This document shows, piece by piece, positions 21,806 to 28,878 of a stretch of 34,429 nucleotides of DNA (position 1 is the stretch's first letter; each line of letters opens with the position of its first letter). The stretch spans positions 2,152 to 36,580 of the IMG/VR virus record IMGVR_UViG_3300003324_000266; one strand, given 5' to 3'. Below the pieces are notes generated by a model that was not told the DNA's origin, did not search any database, and saw only the letters and a program-made list of their open reading frames with translations. Both the position numbers and the translations under genes were made by a program. This DNA comes from a virus.

Positions 21806-21831
21806 TTTATCGTAGGGTAGTACCATAAAGG
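21806..21831 (-). promoter_or_regulatory. Candidate promoter of the lone minus-strand gene
   Basis: Minus strand: CCTTTATGGTACTAC (21831-21817), then CCTAC, then GATAAA (21811-21806). The arrangement GGTAC-N8-GATAAA mirrors GGTAC-N8-TATAAG at 14119-14137. The ATG at 21790 is 15 bases beyond the hexamer. Confidence 0.45.
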
Positions 21832-21938
21832 CTTGACAGCACAAAGGTGGGGTTGCATCCTTTGGTACATTGATGACATCATATAGGGAGGTGACTTTGG
21901 TAACGTAGGGTAACGCTGAAGGAGGGTACGAAAGGACA

Positions 21939-22256
21939 ATGCCAGTAAAACGCATACCGAAGGCGAACGTGCCTAAGAGCCGTTTCCATTGGAGTCCGTT
22001 GTACGACACGAAGGAATGGAAGGATGTGCTGAAGGAGCTGGATCGCGGCCTGAAGCCGATGGAGGCGTTGGAGGTCAGCTTGTCTGAGGAGACCGTCGCG
22101 TCGCTCGCGCTGAAAGACCCGTTTCAGGCGCTATTCGTGGCGTTGAAGCGATGGGTCAGGGCAAAGAAGCTCCCTATCGATGTGCGCGTCCGCAATCCCT
22201 TAGGCGAGACAGAGCCGAAGATTTTCCTCGAAGGCCGGTCAGGGCGGATCGCCTAG
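21939..22256 (+). CDS. Unknown 105-aa protein
   Basis: The start ATG 21939 is preceded by GGAGGG and AAGGACA. The N-terminus is basic (MPVKRIPKANVPKSRFHW), followed by TKEWKDVLKELDRGLKPMEA and a C-terminal strand pair (LPIDVRVRNPLGETEPKIFL). The SxxE...AL..A..R.....L...V..R......IFL shape resembles small phage DNA-binding proteins, but this is a weak impression. It is the first plus gene after the lone minus-strand gene. Confidence 0.6.
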   Translation: MPVKRIPKANVPKSRFHWSPLYDTKEWKDVLKELDRGLKPMEALEVSLSEETVASLALKDPFQALFVALKRWVRAKKLPIDVRVRNPLGETEPKIFLEGRSGRIA

Positions 22257-22272
22257 CTACCCTTCAGTAGCA

Positions 22273-22294
22273 GGTACCGCCATGCTACATTAAG
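22273..22294 (+). promoter_or_regulatory. Candidate promoter upstream of the Sak4-like gene
   Basis: GGTAC (22273-22277), 8 bases, then TACATT (22286-22291) followed by AAG. The spacing matches the elements at 14119 and 21823, although the -10 hexamer is weaker. The gene starts at 22311 after AAAGGACATTC. Confidence 0.3.
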
Positions 22295-22310
22295 CAAGCA
22301 AAGGACATTC

Positions 22311-23321
22311 ATGCCTACAGAGCTGAAGCTACCGACAGTGAAGACGCAAGCGACAACGATGGACGTGCCGATGACCCCGAATGAGTTCCAGCAGGCGGCA
22401 GGGCGAACCATTGTGGCGTATGGAGACAGCGGCCTCGCCAAGACTACGAACGCAGGATTCTTCGCACAGTACGAGTACGAGAAGACTGGTAAGCCGGGTC
22501 GTCTGATATCCGTTGAGGATTCGTCGAAGATCATCTTCGAGCCTCTCATTCAGTTGGGGATCGTCGAGCCTCTCTTTCTCTCACGCTCGCAGCATCCTCT
22601 CGTAGCGATGCGTAAGCTCGCTGCCGGCAAATGGCCTCGGTTCTCGAAGGGCGGGACGGTCGAGTGGATTACGCTTGAGGATGCGTATGGGGATCGCTTC
22701 GGCTTCCTCATCGTTGAAGGTTTGACGACCATCGCGGAGGGTCTGTTAGAGGAGACCCGCGAGGAGCACCGCTTCCTTCGCGAACAGAAGGCCGATTCGT
22801 TCGAGCTAGGCGGGGAGAAGTTCGGTACGGCGAGTCAGACCGCGTTCGGGTTCGTGCAGATGGAGATGCTCCGACACCTCAAGGGCTTTGGAGCACTGCC
22901 CGTTGACCGGGTGCTTTGGACGGCACACGAATCGAAGGGCGTCGAGGAATCGAGTAAGGCGCCGATCCGCGGGCCGGGTATCGTGGGCAGCGCGGCGACC
23001 GATAAGGTGCAGAAGTACTGTTCGTTGATGCTGCACTTCGATGGCGTGACGAACAAGCAGACCGGAGCGGTGACGCCTCGCGTGTGGTACCGCCGCCACC
23101 CCGATCCGCAGTTCCCGAACATCTACTACCCCGCGAAGACGACGATCCCGAGCGAGCGCCTCCCTGAGCTTGAGAAGGACTATCCGGGCGGCTTCTTCGA
23201 TCCGACGCCATCCGAGGGTCTCGATAAATTCCTCGCGACGGAAGCACAGCTAGTCGCTGCCGCCACAGATCATTTGCGTCAATGGAAAGAGAAGGTCGAT
23301 AAGGCGAGGGCCGCGGCCTAA
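22311..23321 (+). CDS. Sak4-like RecA-fold ATPase (single-strand annealing/recombination)
   Basis: The 336-aa protein has Walker A YGDSGLAKTT at residues 37-46. The next motif, LISVEDSSKI, resembles the Sak4 'v..E....l' step, and the Walker B-like FLIVEG has Glu where Asp is usual. TVLWTAHE and RGPGIVGSAATDKVQKYCS (switch/arginine region) follow. The family (AAA_24/Sak4) drives phage recombination with an SSB. The end is acidic and Ala-rich. It precedes an OB-fold-like gene, a typical Sak4-SSB pairing. A gene-free gap of about 350 bases follows. Confidence 0.7.
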   Translation: MPTELKLPTVKTQATTMDVPMTPNEFQQAAGRTIVAYGDSGLAKTTNAGFFAQYEYEKTGKPGRLISVEDSSKIIFEPLIQLGIVEPLFLSRSQHPLVAMRKLAAGKWPRFSKGGTVEWITLEDAYGDRFGFLIVEGLTTIAEGLLEETREEHRFLREQKADSFELGGEKFGTASQTAFGFVQMEMLRHLKGFGALPVDRVLWTAHESKGVEESSKAPIRGPGIVGSAATDKVQKYCSLMLHFDGVTNKQTGAVTPRVWYRRHPDPQFPNIYYPAKTTIPSERLPELEKDYPGGFFDPTPSEGLDKFLATEAQLVAAATDHLRQWKEKVDKARAAA

Positions 23322-23599
23322 ACTCCGCGCTCTCTCATCTCCCTTCTCAGTATCGTATAGAAGACAAATAAGCGGCTTATCCCGCTCATTGCGGCACATG
23401 CACTAGCAAGACGCACATGCCCACCTATTCCTAGCAAGCCCGCTACCGTAAGCGAGCCGTCACTCACCACTTCCATAAGCAGCGAGAGCATGGGCCTCCC
23501 TGCGCTTTCTCTTTGAATGTTGGGGGAGGGGCGTATCGTAACCCGATTTCCTCATCAGTAGTGCGCCTTTCACGCACGAAAGTACCCTTCGGCTCAGTA

Positions 23600-23623
23600 C
23601 ACTGTCATGATATAAGAACAGTG
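23600..23623 (+). promoter_or_regulatory. Operator-like inverted repeat over a -10 box
   Basis: CACTGT and ACAGTG are perfect inverted copies with 12 bases between them. TATAAG (23611-23616) lies inside. It is about 62 bases before the start at 23678. Expected behaviour is a promoter occluded by a dimeric repressor; the repressor is unknown. Confidence 0.5.
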
Positions 23624-23624
23624 C

Positions 23625-23668
23625 AGACAGGCAAGACAGAGAGCCTGAATCGCTAGACAAAGGAGACA
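23625..23668 (+). repeat. Two pairs of AGACA boxes 9 bp apart upstream of a start
   Basis: AGACA begins at 23625 and 23634 (9 apart) and again at 23655 and 23664 (9 apart). The second pair contains the AAAGGAG ribosome site of the gene at 23678. Spacing matches the other four loci. Confidence 0.6.
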
Positions 23669-23677
23669 CATCAAACA

Positions 23678-24118
23678 ATGAGTACGACAACGGTTCTGCC
23701 GAAGCTGAAGGTTAGCGACGTACCGCAGCAAGCGGCTAAGGCCTTTAGCGCGGTCGGAGTCGTGCAGAAGGTCAGTACGAGGGAGGTCTCGAACGGTTAT
23801 ACGCGCGTCGAGGTTGCTCTCGCGTACACGACTGAACAGGGCAACGACTCGACGTTCTACGCGAGCTGGAATGTGCGACCGGAGTACTTCACGCCGGAGT
23901 TCATCGAGCGCGTCAAGAGCGGTGAGGTAACGGGTAGCGAGAAGACGCAATTCGATATCAATTTCTCGGGTCTGACGCGAGGGTTGTTCGCCGCGGCGGG
24001 CCTTGAGGATATCGACTTCGACGCGGTGATCGGATCGCGGGTCGGCTTCAAGACCAAGAACCGCAAAGACGATCCTTCGCGGCTCGATATCTCGCGGTTC
24101 TTCGCGCCGAAACAGTAA
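23678..24118 (+). CDS. Possible ssDNA-binding protein, OB-fold-like, 146 aa
   Basis: The start ATG 23678 follows AAAGGAGACACATC. The sequence has VVQKVSTREVSNGYTRVEVALAYTTEQG and FYASWNVRPEYFTPEFIERV, an arrangement of strands seen in OB-fold single-strand binding proteins, then a basic C-terminus (KTKNRKDDPSRLDISRFFAPKQ). The C-terminus is not the usual acidic DDDIPF tail. The gene follows a Sak4-like gene, where phage SSBs often occur. The call rests on shape and context, so it may be another OB-fold protein. Confidence 0.45.
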   Translation: MSTTTVLPKLKVSDVPQQAAKAFSAVGVVQKVSTREVSNGYTRVEVALAYTTEQGNDSTFYASWNVRPEYFTPEFIERVKSGEVTGSEKTQFDINFSGLTRGLFAAAGLEDIDFDAVIGSRVGFKTKNRKDDPSRLDISRFFAPKQ

Positions 24119-24192
24119 GACAACAGATCGCTCTCTGTTCTTCCGTAACGGAGGTATTGGCGGAGCTTTGGGCTGGTACCTCCGAAGGGTTG

Positions 24193-24219
24193 GAGACAGT
24201 AGAGACAAGGGAGACAAGA
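24193..24219 (+). repeat. Three tandem 9-bp GAGACA repeats before a start codon
   Basis: GAGACAGTA, GAGACAAGG and GAGACAAGA are consecutive. The A of the ATG at 24219 is the last base of the third unit, and AAGGGAG acts as the ribosome site. This is the cleanest plus-strand copy besides 14692. Confidence 0.7.
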
Positions 24220-24491
24220 TGAAGATCAATGTGACGCGCGAGCATATCAAGACAGCGAAATGTGGCGACGCTCGCAAGTGTGCTGTGGCACAGGCCATCT
24301 TCGAGCAAGTGCCGGGAGCTAAGGAAGTTTCCGTGAATGGTCTTGCTGCGCGGATCAACGGCTTGCAGTTCCCGTTGAACAAGCGAGTCCAGCAGTTCAT
24401 CAGCAACTTCGACAATATCGGACTTGACTACGCGAAGTACACGCGCACGACGCTGCCGACGATCAGCTTCGAGCTGAAAGGGTTGGCATAA
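24219..24491 (+). CDS. Paralog family member 3, 90 aa
   Basis: ATG 24219 (not the frame start at 24168) follows the repeat array. The sequence MKINVTREHIKTAKCGDARK is followed by CAVAQAIFEQVPGAKEVSV, LPxxxRVQQFISNFDNIGLDY and TLPTISFELKG. It aligns with the paralog at 19543 (VTxEDI..., CPIALA, FVQNFDLIG, PLSFE). The CAVAQAI hub replaces CPIALAV. It lies apart from the other two copies (4.4 kb) and lacks the membrane-peptide partner. The function is unknown. Confidence 0.75.
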   Translation: MKINVTREHIKTAKCGDARKCAVAQAIFEQVPGAKEVSVNGLAARINGLQFPLNKRVQQFISNFDNIGLDYAKYTRTTLPTISFELKGLA

Positions 24492-24497
24492 AGAGTG

Positions 24498-24914
24498 ATG
24501 CGATTCGAGGTCAACCTCAGCTTCTTCCAGAGCGACGCGATACGGAGTAATCGCTTCGGACGAGTGTTTGGCCCGAACGTCGCGCCGCTCATTCAACGAG
24601 GGATGACAGGCCCGCAGAAGGTTTGGCTCATGGTCGTACTTCAGGCGGTCGCAGAACAAGACCCGAAATTTGTGATGTCCGACGCGCATCGGCAGTATCG
24701 CCAGAAACGGCGGGAACGCGCGGCACGCGAAGCAAAGACGTATTTAGGGTCGCCTGACTTCGAGTACGTCTGCGAACTCGCCGGGATCGACCCTTCATTT
24801 GCGCGCTCGCTTACGCCTGAAAAGGCGAACGATGCGCTTAACACTTTAGCCGGGACGTTAGGACAGGACATACCGAACGAGCCGGATTACGAAGACGAAG
24901 AGTTTGCGGCTTGA
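24498..24914 (+). CDS. Unknown 138-aa protein
   Basis: ATG 24498 follows AAAGAG-T-G; the GTG three bases earlier is also possible. The middle is helical (MTGPQKVWLMVVLQAVAEQD, then a strongly basic RQKRRERAAREAK), followed by YVCELAGIDPSFARSLTPEKA and an acidic tail. The pattern 'F..vC..AGID.......R' resembles small phage proteins that pair with replication genes. No family is recognised. Its stop overlaps a TTG start of the next gene. Confidence 0.55.
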   Translation: MRFEVNLSFFQSDAIRSNRFGRVFGPNVAPLIQRGMTGPQKVWLMVVLQAVAEQDPKFVMSDAHRQYRQKRRERAAREAKTYLGSPDFEYVCELAGIDPSFARSLTPEKANDALNTLAGTLGQDIPNEPDYEDEEFAA

Positions 24915-25164
24915 GGAGTGGGAGCGCGGCGGAGGATTTGCGTGCCGTATCCATCCTGACCGACGAGCACAACGAGCGGCGTTCATTCACAACGGCACTA
25001 AACGTTGTAGCTCGTGCTTAAACACTAATCCAGCGAAGGAGAGACACCAGCGCAGATATATCGAGAGCGGTAAGAAGAGTAAAGCACAGCGGGAGCGACG
25101 TGGACGTAAGCGTGCCAACCGCATCGATAACTCAACCTTTAAGTGGAGCGACATCGGACTTTGA
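24904..25164 (+). CDS. Small basic zinc protein, 86 aa
   Basis: The frame from TTG 24904 (MRLEEWERGGGFACRIHPDR) has C-x2-H then CSSC (ACRIHP..., KRCSSCLNTN), a possible zinc site, and a very basic tail (RRYIESGKKSKAQRERRGRK). The shape suits a DNA- or RNA-binding protein, maybe an HNH-like remnant, but no HNH core is visible. The TTG start is uncertain; no better start is seen. Its stop overlaps the TTG of the next gene. Confidence 0.55.
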   Translation: MRLEEWERGGGFACRIHPDRRAQRAAFIHNGTKRCSSCLNTNPAKERHQRRYIESGKKSKAQRERRGRKRANRIDNSTFKWSDIGL

Positions 25165-26006
25165 CTAACACTATCGACAGACTCGACGCCTTACGCACCG
25201 CAGCGCCTAAGGCTGTCGTCACCATCAATCCGCTGCGTCAGGTAGGCAACGAGATCAAGGTACTCACGGCGACGTTCTCGCCTAAGAAGTACAAGACGCT
25301 CGAACTCCTAATGATTACGGATGTCCAGTGGGGGCATCAGGCGGTTAAGGAAGATCGGGTTATTGAGTTCCGCGATTGGGTGCTCGACCAACCGAATCGG
25401 TTCGTGTTCTTCGGCGGCGACATGATCGACGCAGAGACGCCCCTATCGAAGTTCATCGAGGCCGAGAGGTCGAACAAGTACGCGCCGAGCGAACAGGTCT
25501 TGAGGTTCGTTGAGGTGATGATGCCTCTTCGACATCGCGTGCTTGGGTACGTAGGCGGCAACCACGAGGATCGTACGGCGAAGGGCTTTGGGCCTGCCGG
25601 GGAGATGATCGCCACCTTGATGGGTATCCCTTACTCGCGAGGTAAGCAGTACATCGGCATCAACTACGGCGACCACGCGCCTTATCGAGTTGCGTTGTGG
25701 CACGGTACAGGCGCCGCGGCGACGAAGGGCAGTAAGGCTCAGATGCTCCATCGCTTCATGCAGACCGGGGATCATCAGCTTTATCTAGTCGGTCACTTAC
25801 ACGACGTTGTACTGCTGTTCGACTGGAAAGAGCGGTTTAAGGCTGATGGCGACGTAAGGCTACAGAAGATCGCCGGAGTGATGTCGTCGAGCTTCCTCGA
25901 TCACTTCGGGACGTATGCAGAACGAAAGGGACTTCCGCCCACGGACACGATGATGGCCCGCGCCATCCTTGAGCCGAATGGGAAGTGGGAAGTAACACTA
26001 CGGTAA
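25161..26006 (+). CDS. Metallophosphoesterase (calcineurin-like)
   Basis: The 281-aa protein carries the calcineurin-like motifs in order: ITDVQWGH (D-x-H position), FFGGDMID (GD), GYVGGNHEDR (GNHE/D), LWHGTG and LVGHLHD (GHxH). These bind two metals that cleave phosphoesters. The substrate is unknown; phage members act on nucleotides, DNA or RNA ends. The start is TTG 25161 in a TTGA overlap; GTG 25143 is possible. A FxxxxERL... helical C-terminus follows. It is in the nucleotide-metabolism part of the early block. Confidence 0.85.
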   Translation: MTNTIDRLDALRTAAPKAVVTINPLRQVGNEIKVLTATFSPKKYKTLELLMITDVQWGHQAVKEDRVIEFRDWVLDQPNRFVFFGGDMIDAETPLSKFIEAERSNKYAPSEQVLRFVEVMMPLRHRVLGYVGGNHEDRTAKGFGPAGEMIATLMGIPYSRGKQYIGINYGDHAPYRVALWHGTGAAATKGSKAQMLHRFMQTGDHQLYLVGHLHDVVLLFDWKERFKADGDVRLQKIAGVMSSSFLDHFGTYAERKGLPPTDTMMARAILEPNGKWEVTLR

Positions 26007-26015
26007 AGGAGAACA

Positions 26016-26282
26016 ATGGCAACGGAGATTCAGCAGATCGAAGCGTTCCTCGTATCGATTCATGATGACGTGAATCCGGAGCGAGCGCAGGAGTTAGGTA
26101 AGGCGGGCTTCCATCTCGCGAACGGACTAATCCAGAACGGCGAGTTCAAGAACGCTCTGATTGGCTTCCAGATGGTCGAGGCCTCGCTTGGTCACAACAT
26201 GGCTATCGCCGCAGCATTCGCGATGGGCTATCAGGCCGGTCAGTTCACAACGCAGGCCGTGGCGACTGAGAGCGTGAACTAA
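26016..26282 (+). CDS. Unknown 88-aa protein
   Basis: The sequence (MATEIQQIEAFLVSIHDDVN, AQELGKAGFHLANGLIQN, FKNALIGFQMVEASLGH) is a small helical protein with a hydrophobic Gly/Ala-rich segment (AIAAAFAMGYQAGQ). It follows an AAAGGAG site. No family recognised. Its TAA shares one base with the next ATG. Confidence 0.6.
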   Translation: MATEIQQIEAFLVSIHDDVNPERAQELGKAGFHLANGLIQNGEFKNALIGFQMVEASLGHNMAIAAAFAMGYQAGQFTTQAVATESVN

Positions 26283-26524
26283 TGGCACAGGACATCAAGG
26301 TTCACCTCAAGTGTGACTTCTGCGGCGATACGTTCTCGTTCTCGACGCAGCAGCCGCCTCCGCCCGAGTCCGCGTCGTGGATTCAGGTCGCCTACAACGA
26401 CGGCAAGAACCCGCCGAGTCAGTACTGCCGGAAGGGATGCGCCATCAACGGTCTCAAGCTCGCTATTGAGCAAGACCTCGGCAATCCGAATGCCGGTACG
26501 GTCGTCACGCCAGAGGGTCAATGA
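26282..26524 (+). CDS. Small zinc-finger protein, 80 aa
   Basis: CDFC at residues 11-14 (LKCDFCGDTFSFS) and a downstream C-x3-C (QYCRKGCAINGL) form a likely zinc site. A disordered proline run (QQPPPPESA) lies between them. The order 'kC.fCG.tf.f.......W' is common in small phage zinc proteins. Function not known. Coupled to the next gene by an ATGA overlap. Confidence 0.65.
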   Translation: MAQDIKVHLKCDFCGDTFSFSTQQPPPPESASWIQVAYNDGKNPPSQYCRKGCAINGLKLAIEQDLGNPNAGTVVTPEGQ

Positions 26525-26943
26525 AGGTCTATCTCGCCGCTCGCTTCTCTCGTAAGCCTGAGATGCAGCTCAAAGCTCAGGTCTTACGCGAGGAGGGGAT
26601 TGAGGTATCGAGTAACTGGCTCGACGAGATCGCAGGGCCGAACGCGACGCTCTCGGACTTCCCTGACGAGTACTTCGTCATGGCGGCGCAGACCGACCTC
26701 ACGGACATCGACGGGAGTGATGCGTTGCTGTTCTTCAGCGAAGACCCTCTTGAGCCTCATGTTCGCGGCGGGAGGCATGTCGAGTATGGATATGCGTTGG
26801 CGAAGGGGATACCAATCATTGTGATCGGGCCGAAGGAGAACATCTTCCACTTCATCGACCGCGTATTGGTGGTGAAGACGTTCGCGGATGCCGTAGGAGT
26901 GCTGAAGCAGTTAGCGGAGATCGAAGAGGAGATGAGGAATTGA
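26521..26943 (+). CDS. Nucleoside 2-deoxyribosyltransferase-like protein
   Basis: The 140-aa protein has a Rossmann-like opening (KVYLAARFSRKPEM), a D-rich middle (AAQTDLTDIDGSDALLFF) and GGRHVEYGYALAKGIP at residues 83-98, where Glu88 matches the catalytic Glu of this family (vE.GyA.a.g). VIGPKENIFHF ends the domain. Such enzymes swap bases on deoxynucleosides or cleave nucleotides. Related folds also occur in NAD-related defence enzymes. It neighbours the dATP/dGTP diphosphohydrolase-like gene, so nucleotide-pool editing is likely but the substrate is open. Confidence 0.65.
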   Translation: MKVYLAARFSRKPEMQLKAQVLREEGIEVSSNWLDEIAGPNATLSDFPDEYFVMAAQTDLTDIDGSDALLFFSEDPLEPHVRGGRHVEYGYALAKGIPIIVIGPKENIFHFIDRVLVVKTFADAVGVLKQLAEIEEEMRN

Positions 26944-27554
26944 GCGCAGTGCAGATGCACAAGACTTACGAAGAGTTCATGCACGGTTGTGGTGCGAGGG
27001 TGTACCACAACTATCAGGGAACGCTCTACAACGCCAGTACGCGGTCGCCTCACAAGTGTTCTGACTATACCGGCCCCATCCCGCTTGATGGTCGGCCTCA
27101 CTTCGAGTCGCTAACGAGTGGGCCGGTTCCCAATCAGAAGGCTACGGTAGTGCCGATCTCGGCATATCCAGTACTTGAGCCGAATCAGTCGAGCGGTACT
27201 ATCCGCACCTTCGACACTGGAGCCACCCGAGACGCTGATACGAACAAGTACGACTATGAGGGCTTCCTTTCGCCGGTTGTGCTTGAGCGGTTCGGGAAGT
27301 ATATGCACGTTCATCGGCGCCAGAGCGACGGATCGCTGCGCGCGTCGGATAACTGGCAGAAGGGCATCCCGCGCGAGGCGTACATGAAGTCCCTGCTCAG
27401 GCACGTCATGGACGTGTGGAAGATTCACCGCGGCGGGACGGCGACCGATCCGACGAACGGGAAGGAGATCACGCTGCAAGACGCATTGATGGGGGTGCTG
27501 TTCAACGCTCAGGGATACGCATACGAGGACATCAAAGAGAATGGCTCAGACTAA
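26940..27554 (+). CDS. dATP/dGTP diphosphohydrolase-like protein
   Basis: The 204-aa protein contains FDTGATRDADTNKYDYEGFL, then SPVVLERFGKYMHVHRRQSD, then GSLRASDNWQKGIPREAYMK and SLLRHVMDVWKIHRG near the middle. These blocks match the N-terminal dATP/dGTP diphosphohydrolase domain found in many phages (MazZ-related, from Z-genome phages, and others without modified DNA). It would hydrolyse dNTPs to monophosphates. The start is TTG 26940 in a TTGA overlap; ATG 26955 is possible. It overlaps the ClpP-like gene by 14 bases. Confidence 0.75.
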   Translation: MSAVQMHKTYEEFMHGCGARVYHNYQGTLYNASTRSPHKCSDYTGPIPLDGRPHFESLTSGPVPNQKATVVPISAYPVLEPNQSSGTIRTFDTGATRDADTNKYDYEGFLSPVVLERFGKYMHVHRRQSDGSLRASDNWQKGIPREAYMKSLLRHVMDVWKIHRGGTATDPTNGKEITLQDALMGVLFNAQGYAYEDIKENGSD

Positions 27555-28107
27555 AGGGAAACCAGCGAACTACGCCGATGCGGTTGAGATGGCCCTCAGA
27601 GACCAACGGGTCATTAACCTACATGGGGTTGTGGACTCGAACCTCCATCATGAGCTGTCGATGAGGTTAGGGTACCTCCTGACGCTACCCCCGAAGAAGC
27701 CCATCACGGTTTACCTCAATACGCCGGGAGGAGCGATTGTGGATGGACTGGCAATGTTCGATCTCATCCGGCGTGCGAACCAGACGCATGAAGTGAATGT
27801 CGTGGCGACCGGCGCCTGCATGAGTATGGGGGTCATTGTGCTTCAGGCAGGAGCGAAGCGAGCTGCTACGCCGAACGCGTACTTCCTCCTTCATGAGCTG
27901 CATACGGTACAGAGCGGCTCGTTGGGGCAGTTGAAGGATTCGCAGCAGCACGCGGAGAAGCTCCAGAACCACCTTAATTCACTGCTCGCGCAACGTACAG
28001 GACTGAGCGAGAAGAAGCTGGAGAAGTTGTTCTCGCGCAAAGACCTGTACCTCAACGCTGAGGAGGCTCTCGAACTCGGCCTCATCGACGAGATTCGGGA
28101 GGCATGA
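27541..28107 (+). CDS. ClpP-like serine protease
   Basis: The 188-aa protein has the ClpP fold and triad: Ser95 in ACMSMG, His118 in FLLHEL and Asp168 in SRKDLYL. The 'YLNTPGGAIVDGLAM' turn and C-terminal ALELGLIDEI also match. ClpP forms a chamber that degrades proteins. In phages it may process virion or host proteins. No Clp ATPase is seen nearby, so it may act alone or with host chaperones. Overlaps the preceding gene by 14 bases. Confidence 0.88.
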   Translation: MAQTKGKPANYADAVEMALRDQRVINLHGVVDSNLHHELSMRLGYLLTLPPKKPITVYLNTPGGAIVDGLAMFDLIRRANQTHEVNVVATGACMSMGVIVLQAGAKRAATPNAYFLLHELHTVQSGSLGQLKDSQQHAEKLQNHLNSLLAQRTGLSEKKLEKLFSRKDLYLNAEEALELGLIDEIREA

Positions 28108-28110
28108 TGC

Positions 28111-28878
28111 GTGGCCCTATCGCTCACGGATTTCTTAGCGAAGCGCCAGCACCTCGCGTATCTGCTGTTCCCGCTGCTGCCGAAGGGATCGCGCCTAATC
28201 ATCGGCGCCCCTCCTAAACACTTCAAGTCCTTCCTCACGCTCAACCTCGCCTATGCGTTAGCGGAAGGCGGCGAGTTCCTTAAATGGAAGGCCGAGCGCC
28301 CCCAACGAGTGCTCTACATCGAGCAGGAGATTGGGTGGTGGGGAATGAACAACCGGCTTGCGACACTACACGCGGCGAAGGGCGGGTCGATAGCGGGAGA
28401 CAACCTGTTTATCGAGGCGAAGGGGAAGGTGAGGTACTCGCTTGATGAGGGTAGTCCGGGCTTCGAGAGATTGAAGCAGTTGGTTGCGAAGGTTGATCCC
28501 GACGTGCTGATCCTCGATCCGCTCCGCAAGTTTACGCGGGCTGACGAGGACAGCTCGACCGAGATGGTGAAGGTCTTTCAGGCGCTCGATGAGCTACAGG
28601 CGAGAGAGGACGAGGATGGGACGAAGCGGGCGCCGCTCACAGTCGTGCTCGTTCACCACGCCGGCAAACGGAGTGAGTTTAGGGATGGTACGACGCCGGA
28701 GTCGCTGCGCGGTTCGAGCGAGATATTCGCGGATGGTGACTCATACATCATCCTCGAACAGCCCGTCAAAGGTAAGCCCGAAGTGCTGAGGATGCACTTC
28801 ACATTTAGGCACGCAGCGAATATTGAGCCGTTGCGGGTCACGTTCGAGAAGGAAAGTGGAGTCTTCACCTATGGCTGA
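28111..28878 (+). CDS. RepA-like RecA-fold ATPase (probable replicative helicase)
   Basis: The 255-aa protein has P-loop GAPPKHFKS at 32-40, LYIEQEIGWWG at 68-78, Walker B DVLILDP at 131-137, VHHAGK at 181-186 and SLRGSSEIFADGD at 198-210. These are the features of the RepA (AAA_25) family of hexameric DNA helicases. The P-loop has Lys-His-Phe where many have GxGKT. It starts at GTG 28111 after GGGAGG. It lies between ClpP and the polymerase, fitting a phage replisome role. Confidence 0.8.
   Translation: MALSLTDFLAKRQHLAYLLFPLLPKGSRLIIGAPPKHFKSFLTLNLAYALAEGGEFLKWKAERPQRVLYIEQEIGWWGMNNRLATLHAAKGGSIAGDNLFIEAKGKVRYSLDEGSPGFERLKQLVAKVDPDVLILDPLRKFTRADEDSSTEMVKVFQALDELQAREDEDGTKRAPLTVVLVHHAGKRSEFRDGTTPESLRGSSEIFADGDSYIILEQPVKGKPEVLRMHFTFRHAANIEPLRVTFEKESGVFTYG

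Larger units (their letters stand above)
23322..23677. other. Regulatory intergenic region with palindromes
   Basis: No gene is seen in 356 bases. It contains the palindrome ATAAGC-G-GCTTAT (23368-23380), two copies of GCACATGC with a nearby CTAGCAAG (about 23395-23450), and overlapping inverted repeats GTGCG/CGCAC and CTTTC/GAAAG (23561-23580). A CACTGT-N12-ACAGTG operator-like repeat (23600-23623) covers a TATAAG -10-like box (23611-23616). It separates the Sak4-like gene from the second half of the early block and probably holds a promoter with an operator. Confidence 0.55.

Noticed and set aside
21833-21838. TTGACA as a -35 box for the gene at 21939
   Set aside because: No -10-like hexamer lies 16-18 bases downstream; the plus-strand reading is weak.
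23594-24689. Two long minus-strand ORFs (213 and 273 codons)
   Set aside because: They are antisense to the possible SSB, paralog and 138-aa genes and cross the regulatory gap; GC-rich codon bias explains them.
26940-27554. Z-genome (2-aminoadenine) DNA claim
   Set aside because: The diphosphohydrolase-like domain also occurs in phages with normal DNA, and neither PurZ nor DatZ is recognised in the window.
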